Position numbers and translations under genes: made by a program
The notes under the pieces: model-generated
Told to the model about the DNA's origin: nothing
The model's input: only the letters and a program-made list of their open reading frames with translations
Database searches by the model: none
Shown: positions 1-12,494 of the stretch, in pieces
Position numbering within the stretch: the first letter of the stretch is position 1
Layout of the letters: each line of letters opens with the position of its first letter
NCBI RefSeq assembly: GCF_001941865.1
Contig: NZ_CP016162.1
Location: forward strand, 1-64,000
Reading direction: 5' to 3'
Source: Pseudomonas alcaliphila JAB1
GTDB taxonomy: Bacteria; Pseudomonadota; Gammaproteobacteria; Pseudomonadales; Pseudomonadaceae
DNA: 64,000 bases

Positions 1-73
1 GTGTGGATAACTCGGTCGTTGGCCGGTACAATGGCGGCTGTTTTTGCATCGCCGCCTGGATAGGGGATAGTCA
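1..73. other. Edge of oriC / dnaA upstream region with a DnaA box
   Basis: Bases 2-10 read TGTGGATAA, the exact complement of the consensus DnaA box TTATCCACA. In Pseudomonas the origin lies directly upstream of dnaA, so the window probably begins inside or at the border of oriC. Only this one box is visible, so the full origin cannot be described. The purine-rich AGGGGATAG just before the GTG start at 74 is the likely dnaA ribosome binding site. Confidence 0.7.
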
Positions 74-1564
74 GTGTCAGTGGAACTATGGCAGCAATGC
101 GTCGAGCTTTTGCGCGACGAGTTGCCGGCCCAGCAATTCAACACCTGGATCCGTCCTCTGCAGGTCGAAGCCGAAGGCGACGAGCTGCGCGTGTATGCGC
201 CGAATCGTTTCGTACTCGATTGGGTCAACGAGAAGTACCTGAGCCGTTTGCTCGAGTTGCTCGGTGAGCGCGCTGGCGGTCTCGTTCCTGCGCTTTCCTT
301 ATTAATAGGCAGCAAGCGTGCAGCGACTGCCCGTGTCGCGCCAACGGCCCCTTTGCCTGCTGCTGCGCGTGCCGCTCAGGTTCAGGCCGCCGCATCCGTC
401 AGCAAGCCGGTGCCGCCGCCTGCACAGCAGGAGCCGTCGCGTGCCAGCTTCGACTCCATGGGCGGCTCCGCGCCACAACCGCCGACCCCCGCGGTGGCGC
501 CACGCACCGAACGTACCGTACAGGTCGAAGGTGGCCTCAAGCACACCAGCTACCTCAACCGCACCTTTACCTTCGATAACTTCGTCGAGGGTAAGTCGAA
601 CCAGTTGGCGCGCGCTGCAGCCTGGCAGGTGGCGGACAACCCCAAGCACGGTTACAACCCGCTGTTCCTGTATGGCGGCGTTGGCTTGGGCAAGACTCAC
701 CTGATGCATGCTGTGGGTAATCACCTGCTGGCGAAGAACCCTAACGCCAAGGTCGTGTACCTGCACTCCGAGCGCTTCGTCGCCGACATGGTCAAGGCGT
801 TGCAGCTCAACGCCATCAACGAATTCAAACGCTTCTACCGTTCGGTCGATGCGCTGTTGATCGACGACATCCAGTTCTTCGCCAAGAAGGAGCGCTCCCA
901 GGAGGAGTTCTTCCATACCTTCAACGCGCTGCTCGAAGGGGGTCAGCAGGTGATTCTCACCAGCGACCGCTACCCGAAAGAGATCGAAGGTCTGGAAGAG
1001 CGCTTGAAGTCGCGCTTCGGCTGGGGCCTGACCGTGGCGGTCGAGCCGCCGGAACTGGAAACTCGCGTGGCGATCCTGATGAAGAAGGCCGATCAGGCCA
1101 AGGTCGATCTGCCGCACGATGCCGCGTTCTTCATCGCCCAGCGCATTCGCTCCAACGTGCGCGAACTGGAAGGCGCGCTGAAGCGTGTGATCGCCCACTC
1201 GCACTTCATGGGCCGCGACATCACCATCGAGCTGATTCGCGAATCGCTCAAGGATCTGCTGGCCCTGCAGGACAAGCTGGTCAGCATCGATAATATTCAG
1301 CGCACCACCGCTGAGTACTACAAGATCAAGATCACCGATCTGCTTTCCAAGCGTCGGTCGCGCTCGATCGCCCGGCCGCGTCAGGTGGCCATGGCATTGT
1401 CGAAGGAACTGACCAATCACAGCCTGCCGGAAATCGGTGTGGCCTTCGGCGGTCGCGATCACACCACGGTGTTGCACGCATGCCGTAAGATTGCTGAACT
1501 TAGGGGATCCGACGCGGACATCCGCGAGGACTATAAGAACCTGCTGCGCACCCTGACTACCTGA
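74..1564 (+). CDS. dnaA: Chromosomal replication initiator protein DnaA
   Basis: AAA+ ATPase that binds DnaA boxes, melts oriC and loads the replicative helicase. At 496 aa it has the usual four-domain layout: an N-terminal oligomerisation domain (opens MSVELWQQC), a long Ala/Pro-rich linker (about residues 85-150), an AAA+ core with Walker [10 protein letters not shown] near 201-209 and Walker [10 protein letters not shown] near 262-270, and a C-terminal DNA-binding domain with the DnaA signature [12 protein letters not shown] near 459. The GTG start at 74 gives the N-terminus expected for Pseudomonas DnaA. It is the first gene of dnaA-dnaN-recF-gyrB; dnaN follows after 38 bp. DnaA commonly autoregulates through boxes like the one at 2-10. 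Confidence 0.98.
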   Translation: MSVELWQQCVELLRDELPAQQFNTWIRPLQVEAEGDELRVYAPNRFVLDWVNEKYLSRLLELLGERAGGLVPALSLLIGSKRAATARVAPTAPLPAAARAAQVQAAASVSKPVPPPAQQEPSRASFDSMGGSAPQPPTPAVAPRTERTVQVEGGLKHTSYLNRTFTFDNFVEGKSNQLARAAAWQVADNPKHGYNPLFLYGGVGLGKTHLMHAVGNHLLAKNPNAKVVYLHSERFVADMVKALQLNAINEFKRFYRSVDALLIDDIQFFAKKERSQEEFFHTFNALLEGGQQVILTSDRYPKEIEGLEERLKSRFGWGLTVAVEPPELETRVAILMKKADQAKVDLPHDAAFFIAQRIRSNVRELEGALKRVIAHSHFMGRDITIELIRESLKDLLALQDKLVSIDNIQRTTAEYYKIKITDLLSKRRSRSIARPRQVAMALSKELTNHSLPEIGVAFGGRDHTTVLHACRKIAELRGSDADIREDYKNLLRTLTT

Positions 1565-1602
1565 TCAAATCAATGCAGCTCCACGAGGCAAGGGACTAGA
1601 CC

Positions 1603-2705
1603 ATGCATTTCACTATTCAACGCGAAGCCCTGTTGAAACCCCTGCAACTGGTCGCCGGTGTCGTGGAACGACGCCAGACGCTGCCGGTTCTGTCCAACGT
1701 CCTGCTGGTGGTCGAAGGCCAGCAGCTGTCGCTTACCGGTACCGACCTCGAGGTCGAGCTGGTTGGCCGCGTCACACTCGAAGATGCCGCCGAACCGGGT
1801 GAGATCACCGTGCCGGCGCGCAAGCTGATGGACATCTGCAAAAGCCTGCCGAGCGATGCGCTGATCGACATTCGCGTCGACGAGCAGAAGCTGCTGGTCA
1901 AGGCCGGGCGCAGCCGTTTCACCCTGTCGACCCTGCCGGCCAACGACTTCCCCACCGTCGAGGAAGGTCCGGGGTCGCTGACCTTTAACCTGCCGCAAGC
2001 CAAGCTGCGCCGTCTGATTGAACGTACCAGCTTCGCCATGGCCCAGCAGGATGTGCGCTACTACCTCAACGGCATGCTCCTGGAAGTACAGAGCGGTCTG
2101 CTGCGAGCGGTCGCTACCGACGGTCACCGTCTGGCCATGTGCTCCATGGAAGCGATCATCCAGCAGGAAGGCAAGCATCAGGTCATCGTGCCGCGCAAAG
2201 GTATTCTCGAACTGGCTCGCCTGCTCACCGAGCAGGACGCCGAAGTCGCCATCGTTCTTGGTCAGCATCACATCCGTGCCAACACCGGCGAGTTCACCTT
2301 CACCTCGAAACTGGTCGACGGCAAGTTCCCGGATTACGAGCGCGTGCTGCCGCGTGGTGGTGACAAACTGGTGCTGGCGGATCGTCAGGGCCTGCGCGAA
2401 GCCTTCAGCCGCACCGCGATTCTGTCCAACGAGAAATACCGTGGCATTCGCCTGACCCTGGCATCTGGTCTGCTGAAGATTCAAGCCAACAACCCTGAGC
2501 AGGAAGAGGCCGAGGAAGAGATCGTTGTCGACTATGCGGGCAGCGGCCTGGAGATCGGTTTCAACGTCAGCTATCTGCTGGATGTGCTGGGCGTGATGGG
2601 CACCGAGCAGGTGCGCCTGATCCTCTCCGACTCCAACAGCAGTGCCCTGCTGCAGGAAGCCGACAACGACGATTCTGCCTACGTTGTCATGCCGATGCGT
2701 CTTTA

Positions 2706-2706
<1 letters not shown>
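1603..2706 (+). CDS. dnaN: DNA polymerase III beta sliding clamp
   Basis: Processivity clamp: a homodimeric ring around DNA that tethers Pol III and other polymerases. At 367 aa it has the standard length and three tandem clamp folds (roughly 1-120, 130-245, 247-367). The N-terminus [17 protein letters not shown] and the C-terminal AYVVMPMRL are typical of gamma-proteobacterial beta clamps. It lies 38 bp after dnaA, and its TAA stop (2704-2706) shares a base with the recF ATG, so translational coupling is likely. Confidence 0.98.
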
Positions 2707-6234
<3,528 letters not shown>

Positions 6235-6237
6235 TGT

Positions 6238-6255
6238 TGTGGCAAAAGGCTTACA
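6238..6255 (+). promoter_or_regulatory. Candidate GacA upstream activating sequence
   Basis: The sequence reads TGTGGC, six bases, CTTACA. The GacA box consensus is TGTAAG-N6-CTTACA: here the right half is perfect, the spacing exact, and the left half keeps TGT. Its centre lies about 65 bp before the inferred start of the downstream RNA, the distance usual for rsm promoters. A TAATCT at 6300-6305 could be the -10 element; no good -35 is visible, as expected for an activator-dependent promoter. It begins 3 bp after the gyrB stop. Confidence 0.6.
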
Positions 6256-6310
6256 TGGAGAGGCGCAACTGACCTCTCCCGTTGCCTGCGCAGGCTAGCT
6301 AATCTACACA

Positions 6311-6419
6311 CACCTACCGGGAACTGGATGTCCCGAGTCACGGAAGACAGGCCGCGCCAGGATGGCAAACGACAGGACGTCGGAAGGTCTTAAAAAACCC
6401 GCTTCGGCGGGTTTTTTGT
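6311..6419 (+). ncRNA. rsmX-like: RsmX/RsmY/RsmZ-type regulatory small RNA (RsmA/CsrA sponge)
   Basis: The inferred RNA is about 108 nt and carries five GGA motifs, four in hairpin loops: stem CGGGA/TCCCG around 6323-6330 (ACTGGATG); GTC/GAC around hexaloop ACGGAA (6340-6345); GCC/GGC around AGGAT (6359-6363); CGAC/GTCG around AGGAC (6374-6378); and an unpaired GGA at 6383-6385. It ends in a strong terminator. Multiple ANGGA loops are the hallmark of RNAs that titrate RsmA/RsmE. The GacA-like box upstream fits the Gac-Rsm cascade. It lies between gyrB and a convergent diguanylate cyclase gene. The transcription start is inferred. Rsm-class identity is well supported, but the subfamily (X, Y, Z or other) is not decided. 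Confidence 0.78.
6391..6418. terminator. Rho-independent terminator
   Basis: Stem AACCCGC/GCGGGTT with loop TTCG, preceded by an A run and followed by TTTTTT. It is symmetrical, so it can end the small RNA on the plus strand and also the diguanylate cyclase transcript arriving from the minus strand. Confidence 0.92.
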
Positions 6420-6532
6420 TGCCTGTAGAAAAGTCAGGCGACACTGAACGCTGGTAGCCAGGCATGACTCAGGTCCGCCAGAAGAAAGCTGTTGGCCTCC
6501 CAGATATCACCAGTAAATCCGAGCCCCTCCTG

Positions 6533-7684
6533 TCAGTCCGCCGTGGCCAGGACCTGTGTATTACGCCCGGCATGCTTGGCGCGATAGAGCGCGGCGTCGG
6601 CCTTGAGCAGCATGGTGGTGATGTCATCGTCCAGGGCGGGTGTCAGCCCATAAACACCGGCGCTAAAGCTCAAGGCGATGTGCTTGTCATCAACCTGCGC
6701 CGGGTGCCGGGTAAGGGATTGGCGGAGCTGATCGACCAGCTCCAGCGCGCCGCTGGCGTCGGTGCCGGGCAGGATCAGCAGGAATTCCTCACCACCATAA
6801 CGGCCGATGTTGTCGTTACGCCGCAGCCGCTGTTGAAGATGGTCCGCGCAGTGCCTGAGCACGGCATCGCCGACCAGATGGCCGTGGCTGTCGTTGATCT
6901 GCTTGAAGTGATCCAGATCGAGCATGGCGATGGACAGCGGTATGTGTAGGCGGCGGGCACGCTCCAGCTCGTCGGTGAGTTGTTCGAGTATCGCCAGGCG
7001 ATTGGGCAATCCGGTAAGCGTGTCGCGCAGGGCGGTCTGGCGCAGCTCCGATTCGATGCGCTCGCGCGACAGCAGCACCAGGCCGAAGGAAAACATGATG
7101 ATGGTGGCGGCACCGAGGGCGACCGATACCGTCTGCTTCAGGTTGCTGACGTCGTAGTGCATCTCCGTCGGCGCGCCGGCGAGGATGACCACCACGCGAA
7201 TACCCAGGCCGAACAGGCTGATGCCTGCCCCGATCATCAGGATTCGGTGGGCGCGCCCGCCGAGCACGGCATGAATGCGGCTCAGGTGCAGGATCACCAG
7301 GCATTGGGTGAACAGCAGCAGGCAGGCGACCAGTTGGCGGGGTTCCTGGGTGTCGATCAGCAGGCTGAGCAGCACGCCCAACAGCAGCGGAAAGGCGAAG
7401 GCCAGCCGCCAGGGCGGGCGCTGGCCGTGGATCAGCGGCAGGCTGACGGTGTAGAAGGCCAGAGCCGTGGACAGCAGCGTGTTGGCCAGCACGTAGCTGA
7501 TCCACATCGACACCTGCCCGAACAGGGTGAAGCCGATGTAGGCCAGCGAGTGGGACAGCATGCCCAGACCGGTGGTGAGCATGCCGTCGCGATGACGCAA
7601 CTGGCCGACCAGGATCAGACAGCTGCCCATGATCACGGCGACCAGTGCGACGGCTCCGAACAGTGTCTGAGTGTGGGCGATCAT
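6533..7684 (-). CDS. Membrane-bound diguanylate cyclase (GGDEF domain)
   Basis: Predicted c-di-GMP synthase, 383 aa. The N-terminal half (about 1-205) holds six or seven hydrophobic segments and is probably a membrane sensor module of unknown signal. The C-terminal GGDEF domain has the active-site motif RYGGEEF near 295-301 and an intact inhibitory I-site (RxxD, residues RRND) five residues before it, so it should be both catalytic and feedback-inhibited. No EAL domain is present. It lies 67 bp downstream of the CdsA-like gene on the same strand and could be the distal gene of that operon. It is convergent with the Rsm-type RNA. Confidence 0.92.
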   Translation of the reverse strand: MIAHTQTLFGAVALVAVIMGSCLILVGQLRHRDGMLTTGLGMLSHSLAYIGFTLFGQVSMWISYVLANTLLSTALAFYTVSLPLIHGQRPPWRLAFAFPLLLGVLLSLLIDTQEPRQLVACLLLFTQCLVILHLSRIHAVLGGRAHRILMIGAGISLFGLGIRVVVILAGAPTEMHYDVSNLKQTVSVALGAATIIMFSFGLVLLSRERIESELRQTALRDTLTGLPNRLAILEQLTDELERARRLHIPLSIAMLDLDHFKQINDSHGHLVGDAVLRHCADHLQQRLRRNDNIGRYGGEEFLLILPGTDASGALELVDQLRQSLTRHPAQVDDKHIALSFSAGVYGLTPALDDDITTMLLKADAALYRAKHAGRNTQVLATAD

Positions 7685-7751
7685 GTCAGCCTTCTTGTTT
7701 TCTGATCTGCGTTGACTCTAGGGCAATTCCCCTCACGGTACCTATGCGGGC

Positions 7752-8684
7752 TCAGGCCCACCAGTAGCGCACCATATGGAAGAACACGGGCGCGGCGAAG
7801 CATACTGAATCGAGGCGGTCGAGCATGCCGCCGTGGCCTTCGATCATGTGGCCCCAGTCCTTCACCCCGCGGTCGCGCTTGATTGCCGACATCACCAGGC
7901 CGCCGGCAAAACCGAGCATGCACACCAGCAGGGCGAACAGCGCTGCCTGCCAGAAGGCGAAGGGGGTGATCCAGCACAGCATGGCGCCGATCAGGGTAGC
8001 CAGTGCCACACCGCCGATAAATCCTTCGATGGTCTTGGATGGCGAGAGATTGGGGGCGATCTTGTGTTTGCCGAAGAGCTTGCCGCATACGTACTGCAGC
8101 ACGTCGGAGAGCTGCACGACGATGATCAGCCAGGCGATCAGCAGCAGGTTGCGGCCCTCGTAGCCGGGGATGTCCAGCGTCAGCAGCGCCGGTACCGAAG
8201 AGATGCAGTAAACGGCGATCATCAGGCCCCACTGCACCTTGGCCGCACGCTCGAGGTAGCGGGTGGTATCGCCGCCCAGCGAAGCGAGGATCGGCAGTAG
8301 CAGGAACAGATAGACTGGGATGAAGATGGCGAACAGGCCGTACCAGCCGAAGGCAATCAGCAGGTATTGCATCGGCAGGGCGAAGTAGAAGGCCGCCACC
8401 AGCGCCGGATAGTCGCTGCGCCGGGTCGGCGTCAGTGTCATGAACTCGCGCAGGGCGTAGAAGGAGACGAAGTAGAACAGCACCACGACGCCGTTGTTGC
8501 CGAACAGGAAGGCGATGCCGATTACCAGCACCATCACCCACCAGGCATTGATCCGCGCGTTGAGGTTGTCGACCACCGGGTTGGGGCGGTCGCCGCTGCG
8601 TTTCTTGAGGATGAAGCCGACCAGACTGGCCAGCAGGAGCAGGGCACCGATACCGGCGAATAACAGCAGGGTATTACGATCCAT
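7752..8684 (-). CDS. CdsA-like phosphatidate cytidylyltransferase (YnbB-like)
   Basis: 310-aa polytopic membrane protein of the CDP-diglyceride synthetase family, which makes a CDP-lipid from CTP and phosphatidate. The C-terminus (about 266-286) carries the full CdsA signature S-x-I-K-R-x4-K-D-x-G-x4-G-H-G-G. The start chosen is the ATG at 8684 (MDRNTLLLF), one base after the stop of the acyltransferase gene; the longer reading frame would overlap that gene. It is probably a specialised paralogue dedicated to the neighbouring CDP-alcohol phosphatidyltransferase, because the housekeeping cdsA normally sits with uppS/dxr. The analogy with ynbB is by gene context and family. Confidence 0.88.
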   Translation of the reverse strand: MDRNTLLLFAGIGALLLLASLVGFILKKRSGDRPNPVVDNLNARINAWWVMVLVIGIAFLFGNNGVVVLFYFVSFYALREFMTLTPTRRSDYPALVAAFYFALPMQYLLIAFGWYGLFAIFIPVYLFLLLPILASLGGDTTRYLERAAKVQWGLMIAVYCISSVPALLTLDIPGYEGRNLLLIAWLIIVVQLSDVLQYVCGKLFGKHKIAPNLSPSKTIEGFIGGVALATLIGAMLCWITPFAFWQAALFALLVCMLGFAGGLVMSAIKRDRGVKDWGHMIEGHGGMLDRLDSVCFAAPVFFHMVRYWWA

Positions 8685-8685
8685 C

Positions 8686-9306
8686 TCAGGCCTCCTCGGG
8701 TGCCAGTGCCAGCAGGGCGTTACGCGCGCGTTCCAGGAAGGCGTCCTTGCCTTCCCCCTCGACGGGCTCCAGCGCTGCGCCAAAGCTCAGTGTGCATAGC
8801 AGGGGCAAGGGCAGCGCCCTGCCTTTGGGCATCACCCGGTTGAGGTTGGCGATCCAGACCGGTACCAGCTCCACGTCCGGGCGCGCCTGAGCCAGGTGAT
8901 AAAGGCCGCTCTTGAACGGCAGCAGCGGTTCGTCGCCGAGATTGCGTGTGCCCTCGGGGAAGATGATCAGCGAGTCACCGCCGTCCAGCGCGTCGAGCAT
9001 CGCCTGCAGCGGGTTGGCGCCTTCCTTGCGCTCGCGGTCTACCAGCACACCGTTGAACACCTTGTTGATCAGGAAGCTGCGCACCCCGGGTTTCTGCCAG
9101 TAGTCGGCCCCGGCCACCGGTCGGGTGCGTTTGCGCAGCTCCGGCGGCAGGGATGCCCAGAGCAGGACGAAATCGCCATGGCTGCTGTGGTTGGCGTAGT
9201 ACAGGCGTTGCGTCGCCTGCGCGGTGCTGCCGAGCCACAGGGCTCGTGCGCCGGTCAGCAGGCGAGCTGCCGAGGTGATGGCAAAAGCGGTCAATGCAGC
9301 GAGCAT
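8686..9306 (-). CDS. PlsC-family 1-acyl-glycerol-3-phosphate acyltransferase
   Basis: 206-aa acyltransferase. Motif NHSSHGD (H40, D45) matches the HX4D catalytic motif, and FPEGTR (116-121) matches the phosphate-binding motif. A single N-terminal hydrophobic stretch probably anchors it to the inner membrane. It lies between a small membrane-protein gene (10 bp upstream) and the cdsA-like gene (1 bp downstream), so it probably acylates lysophosphatidate for this cluster. It differs from the PlsC paralogue at 15798-16565. The classic E. coli ynbABCD locus lacks such a gene. Transcription may be reduced by the IS66 element upstream in the operon. Confidence 0.88.
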   Translation of the reverse strand: MLAALTAFAITSAARLLTGARALWLGSTAQATQRLYYANHSSHGDFVLLWASLPPELRKRTRPVAGADYWQKPGVRSFLINKVFNGVLVDRERKEGANPLQAMLDALDGGDSLIIFPEGTRNLGDEPLLPFKSGLYHLAQARPDVELVPVWIANLNRVMPKGRALPLPLLCTLSFGAALEPVEGEGKDAFLERARNALLALAPEEA

Positions 9307-9315
9307 GGCGACTCC

Positions 9316-9750
9316 TTAAGCGAAAACGATGAAGATCCCGAGTACAACGATGACGATCTGTAGCAACAGGCACAGCGCCTGTTTGCGTAGCAGGCCGAGC
9401 GCGCCCTGAGAGCGAAGGTCCCACGTGCGGCCAACCTGCTGCGCATTCTGCAGGCCCAGATGCTGTAGCGCCTGATCCAGAGCACGAGTCTGGTTATCGA
9501 GCTGTTCACCGGCTTGGGCCAGGTGTTGAAAGAGTTCGGCGTCCAGCGCCACGCGCAGCGCCCAGTATTTCTCTGCCAGGCCGGCGATCAGCAGCGCTGC
9601 GCAGAGCAGTGCCAACGCCAGGCTCGCGGGGGCGCCAAGCCATGGCGCCAGGCCGAAGACCACGGCGAGCAGGCTCAGTGCACTGGAGCAATGATCGAGG
9701 CTGCGCCCACGCCGCAGCAGTGCCGCGACCAGCATGAGGTCAGCCTGCAT
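9316..9750 (-). CDS. Small membrane protein of unknown function in the lipid operon
   Basis: 144 aa; family not recognised. It shows two hydrophobic stretches near residues 23-56, a polar, Gln/Leu-rich middle with coiled-coil character (about 70-112), and a C-terminal hydrophobic segment (about 122-144) ending in GIFIVFA. The start overlaps the end of the phosphatase gene by 11 bp, and the acyltransferase follows after 9 bp, so it is part of the operon. It may be a scaffold or partner of the membrane enzymes; this is inference only. Confidence 0.7.
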   Translation of the reverse strand: MQADLMLVAALLRRGRSLDHCSSALSLLAVVFGLAPWLGAPASLALALLCAALLIAGLAEKYWALRVALDAELFQHLAQAGEQLDNQTRALDQALQHLGLQNAQQVGRTWDLRSQGALGLLRKQALCLLLQIVIVVLGIFIVFA

Positions 9751-10438
9751 GGGCGACCTCCAGTTTCGCTCCGGCTTCTAGCATGCCCTGCAGCGCGGCC
9801 AGGTGCTGCGGGCCAAGCACGATCTGCGGCCGCGCCTGGCGGATCAGGCCCACGGCCGCTTCCACGCTCTGGCAGCGGCCGCTATGCAGCAGCCAGGCCG
9901 CCACGGCGGTGGCGCTGCGCGAGTAGCCCAGCGCACAGCACACCAGCACTGGGCCCTTGTGGCGTAGCCGTTCGACAGCCTCGGCGGCGTGTTGGCAAGT
10001 GAGCGCATCCGGCGCCACCAGATCCAGTGACGGCAGGCTGCAGTAGTGCTGTGGCGTGTGCCACAGCGGCAGTTCGGCGCAGAGATCGACCACGGCTGCA
10101 TAGCCATCGAGATCGCCCGTGGCGGGCAGACGGCCGAGGTCGATGCCTTCCACCACCTGGCTTGGCCCAGGCTGGCGGTATGTCCACAGCCGCGAATTGA
10201 TCCAGGCGCCGAGCAGATAGGGGGCGAGCAACGCCGTGGCGGCCGGGCTGAGGCGGCCGGTGGCCTGCTTCTGGAAACCGCCAGCACCGAACAGCAGGTA
10301 GTTGAGCGCAACCAGCGCCAGTGAAGCCGCCGGCCAGAACAGCCACAGCCAGGTACCGCCCAGCTTGACTGCGAGCACGGCGCATAGCGTTGCGCCAAGC
10401 CCGTAGCGCATAGCCAGGCGCCAACGGCGCGGATCGTT
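9740..10438 (-). pseudogene. 3' part of PAP2/dual-specificity phosphatase (YnbD-like), separated by IS66
   Basis: C-terminal half of a gene split by the IS66-type element. It encodes hydrophobic segments followed by a dual-specificity/tyrosine-type phosphatase domain with the C-x5-R signature CALGYSR; the Cys would be about residue 381 of the uninterrupted protein. Removing the IS and one copy of the 8-bp duplication joins this fragment in frame to 12503-13141 and restores 445 codons. The first internal ATG (10411) could express the fragment alone, but without the PAP2 half. It keeps an intact catalytic motif and no other stops, so the insertion looks recent. Confidence 0.88.
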
Positions 10439-10480
10439 GTAAGCGCTCCATAAACCCCGTCCTGGCGGACGGGTTTGTTT

Positions 10481-12034
10481 TCAGGAAGCAGAGGCAGAAG
10501 CTGGCGAGCAGTTCCACGGCAGCAGCGCTTCGTAGTCTTCGACGCTCTGTGCCGCAGGCAGGCGTTCAAGGATGTGGCGCAGCCAGGCGTAGGGCTCCTG
10601 CCCGTTGGCTTTCGCGGTTTCGATCAGGCTGTAGATCTGCGCGCTGGCCGTGGCACCCTTGGGCGTGTCGCTGAACAGCCAATTCTTGCGGCCGATGACG
10701 AACGGTCGGATGGCGTTCTCGGCGCGGTTGTTGTCGATCGGTAGATGCCCACCTTCGATGTAGCGCACCAGCCTGCTCCAGTTGCTGGCCAGGTAGTTCA
10801 CCGCCTTGCCCAGGGCCGTCTGCCCAGCGACCTGCGACTGGGTTTTGTCCAGCCAGGCCTTGAGTTGGTCGAGCAGCGGCTGGCTGCGTTGCTGGCGGGC
10901 GGCCAGGCGTTCGCTGTCGTCGACCTCTTTAAGATCGCGCTCGATGCCGTAAAGCTTGTTGATCAGGTTCAGCGCCATGTCGGCACGGCCGGTCTTGCCC
11001 TTGGGCTGCACTTTCTGCGCCTCGACGAACTTGCGCCGCGCATGCGCCCAGCAGGCCAACCGCTCGATGCCGTCGCGTGCAGCCACGGCGTTGTAGCCGG
11101 CGTAGTCGTCGGTCATCAGGTAGCCGCGGTAGCCATCGAGCAGGCGTAGCGGCACCTCCTGCGCACGGCTGGCTGTGTAGTCGAAAAGGATCACCGGCTT
11201 GTCCGGCGGCCCACCGCTTTGCACCCACATCCAGGATTGTGCCGAGGGGTCGCGTCCCAGTTCATGCAGCACCTGCAGACGCGTTTCGTCGCAGTGCAAC
11301 ACGGGGTATTCGAACAGTTTGTCGCGCATCAGGTTGAGCAGCGGTTGCAGTTGCTCGCCACTTTGGATCACCCAACGCGCCAGGGTCTGCCGTGGGATGT
11401 CGACGCCGTGGCGGCTGAGCATCCTCTCGAAGCGGTACAGCGGGATGCCGTCGGCGTACTTGGTGGTCAGCAGCATCGCCAATACGCTGGGGCTGGCCAG
11501 GCTCTTCTCGATCAGTTGTGCCGGCTTGTCGGCGGTGACCGGCGCGGTTTCACAGGCCTTGCAGGCGTAGGTCTTGCGGATGTGGCGGATGACCCGCACC
11601 TGCATCGGGATGATCTCCAGCTGCTCGCTGGTCTCTTCACCGATGACCTGTTTGCAGGCGCCGCAGGCGCAGGTCAGTTCGTGCTCGGGCAGCTCATGGA
11701 TGACCTCCACACGCGGCAGGTTGGCCGGCAGCGGCTTGCGTTTGCCACGGCGCTTGACCGGCGCAACGACTTCTTCGGCTTCGGCTTCGGCTGGCTCGGC
11801 GGCCAGCGCTTCGATCAGCTCTTCGGCCTCGTTGAACATGGCCAACTGCGGTGAGTCGGCATCTTCAGGGCTGCGCTCGGACTTAGGCGAGAACAGCTTG
11901 TGGCGCAGCAGGGCGACCTGTTCCTGAAGTTGTTCTATGCGAGCATCTTTCGCAGCCGCCTGTTCACTGGCCAGCAGCAGTAAATGCTTGAGCAGGATTG
12001 GGTCGTCAGGAAGGGACTCGGGCACGGCGATCAT
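10481..12034 (-). CDS. tnpC: IS66 family transposase TnpC
   Basis: 517-aa DDE transposase. An N-terminal coiled coil (about 24-50) and a linker rich in Glu/Ala are followed by a zinc-finger-like Cys region (CACGACK and CKAC). The catalytic core has HCDETRL (first Asp), MTDDYAGYN (second Asp) and [20 protein letters not shown] (Glu). The short IS66 C-terminal extension follows. The reading frame is intact, so the element may still be active. tnpB lies 19 bp upstream. Confidence 0.95.
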   Translation of the reverse strand: MIAVPESLPDDPILLKHLLLLASEQAAAKDARIEQLQEQVALLRHKLFSPKSERSPEDADSPQLAMFNEAEELIEALAAEPAEAEAEEVVAPVKRRGKRKPLPANLPRVEVIHELPEHELTCACGACKQVIGEETSEQLEIIPMQVRVIRHIRKTYACKACETAPVTADKPAQLIEKSLASPSVLAMLLTTKYADGIPLYRFERMLSRHGVDIPRQTLARWVIQSGEQLQPLLNLMRDKLFEYPVLHCDETRLQVLHELGRDPSAQSWMWVQSGGPPDKPVILFDYTASRAQEVPLRLLDGYRGYLMTDDYAGYNAVAARDGIERLACWAHARRKFVEAQKVQPKGKTGRADMALNLINKLYGIERDLKEVDDSERLAARQQRSQPLLDQLKAWLDKTQSQVAGQTALGKAVNYLASNWSRLVRYIEGGHLPIDNNRAENAIRPFVIGRKNWLFSDTPKGATASAQIYSLIETAKANGQEPYAWLRHILERLPAAQSVEDYEALLPWNCSPASASAS

Positions 12035-12053
12035 GGCCGTGGATTATACCGGC

Positions 12054-12413
12054 TCAGGTTACGAAGCGCGGCGTCAGTATCTGGTGCGGGCGATTACGCC
12101 ACAGGTCGATGCCGTCGAGCAGCCAGTTCAACTCATCGACCGTCAGCTCAATGGCCTCGTCACCGGCATCGGGTTTGGTCTTGAAGCGCTCGGCTTCCAG
12201 ACGCTTGAGCCACAGGCAGAAGCCATTGCGCTCCCAGTAGAGAATCTTGACCTGGCTGCGGGTGCGATTGAGGAACACGAACAGCACCGGGTTGAACACT
12301 TCCACCTTGATGTCCAGCTCGACCAGCGCCGCCAGGCCATTGATGGATTTGCGGAAGTCGACAGGCTTGGGATACAGATAAACCTTTTGGACCTTGGCGT
12401 CGGGACGCATCAT
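12054..12413 (-). CDS. tnpB: IS66 family accessory protein TnpB
   Basis: 119 aa, the usual length for the IS66 Orf2 protein (TnpB). Family landmarks are VYLYPKPVDFRKSINGLAAL near the N-terminus and LFVFLNRTRSQVKILYWERNGFCLWLKRLE in the middle. It is required for IS66 transposition alongside TnpC; its biochemical role is not established. Two Met codons at the start (12413 and 12410) make the exact N-terminus uncertain by one residue. Confidence 0.93.
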   Translation of the reverse strand: MMRPDAKVQKVYLYPKPVDFRKSINGLAALVELDIKVEVFNPVLFVFLNRTRSQVKILYWERNGFCLWLKRLEAERFKTKPDAGDEAIELTVDELNWLLDGIDLWRNRPHQILTPRFVT

Positions 12414-12494
12414 GGGATGAACTCCAGAGAAAACAGGAGTTCAGCATCCGCTGATCTGCGGGCTATAGGCAGGTGGGGTTTATGGAGCGCTTAC

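Larger units (their letters stand above)
10439..12494 (-). mobile_element. IS66-family insertion sequence (tnpB-tnpC, no tnpA)
   Basis: 2056-bp element with terminal inverted repeats starting GTAAGCGCTCCATAAACCCC at both ends (10439-10458 and, inverted, 12475-12494); IS66 ends typically start with GTAA. It contains two genes on the minus strand, tnpB and tnpC. No tnpA-like frame is found in the 80 bp before tnpB, so it belongs to a compact subgroup or has lost tnpA. It interrupts a PAP2/phosphatase gene. Confidence 0.93.

Noticed and set aside
302..1477. 391-codon minus-strand frame opposite dnaA
   Set aside because: Pure antisense shadow; no start context or domains.
9418..9430. Possible extra parS (CCCACGTGCGG)
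   Set aside because: Only the CCACGTG core matches; both flanks fail the palindrome.
10439..12494. Composite transposon or genomic island boundary
   Set aside because: The perfect 8-bp duplication and immediate rejoining of the host gene show a simple single-IS insertion.
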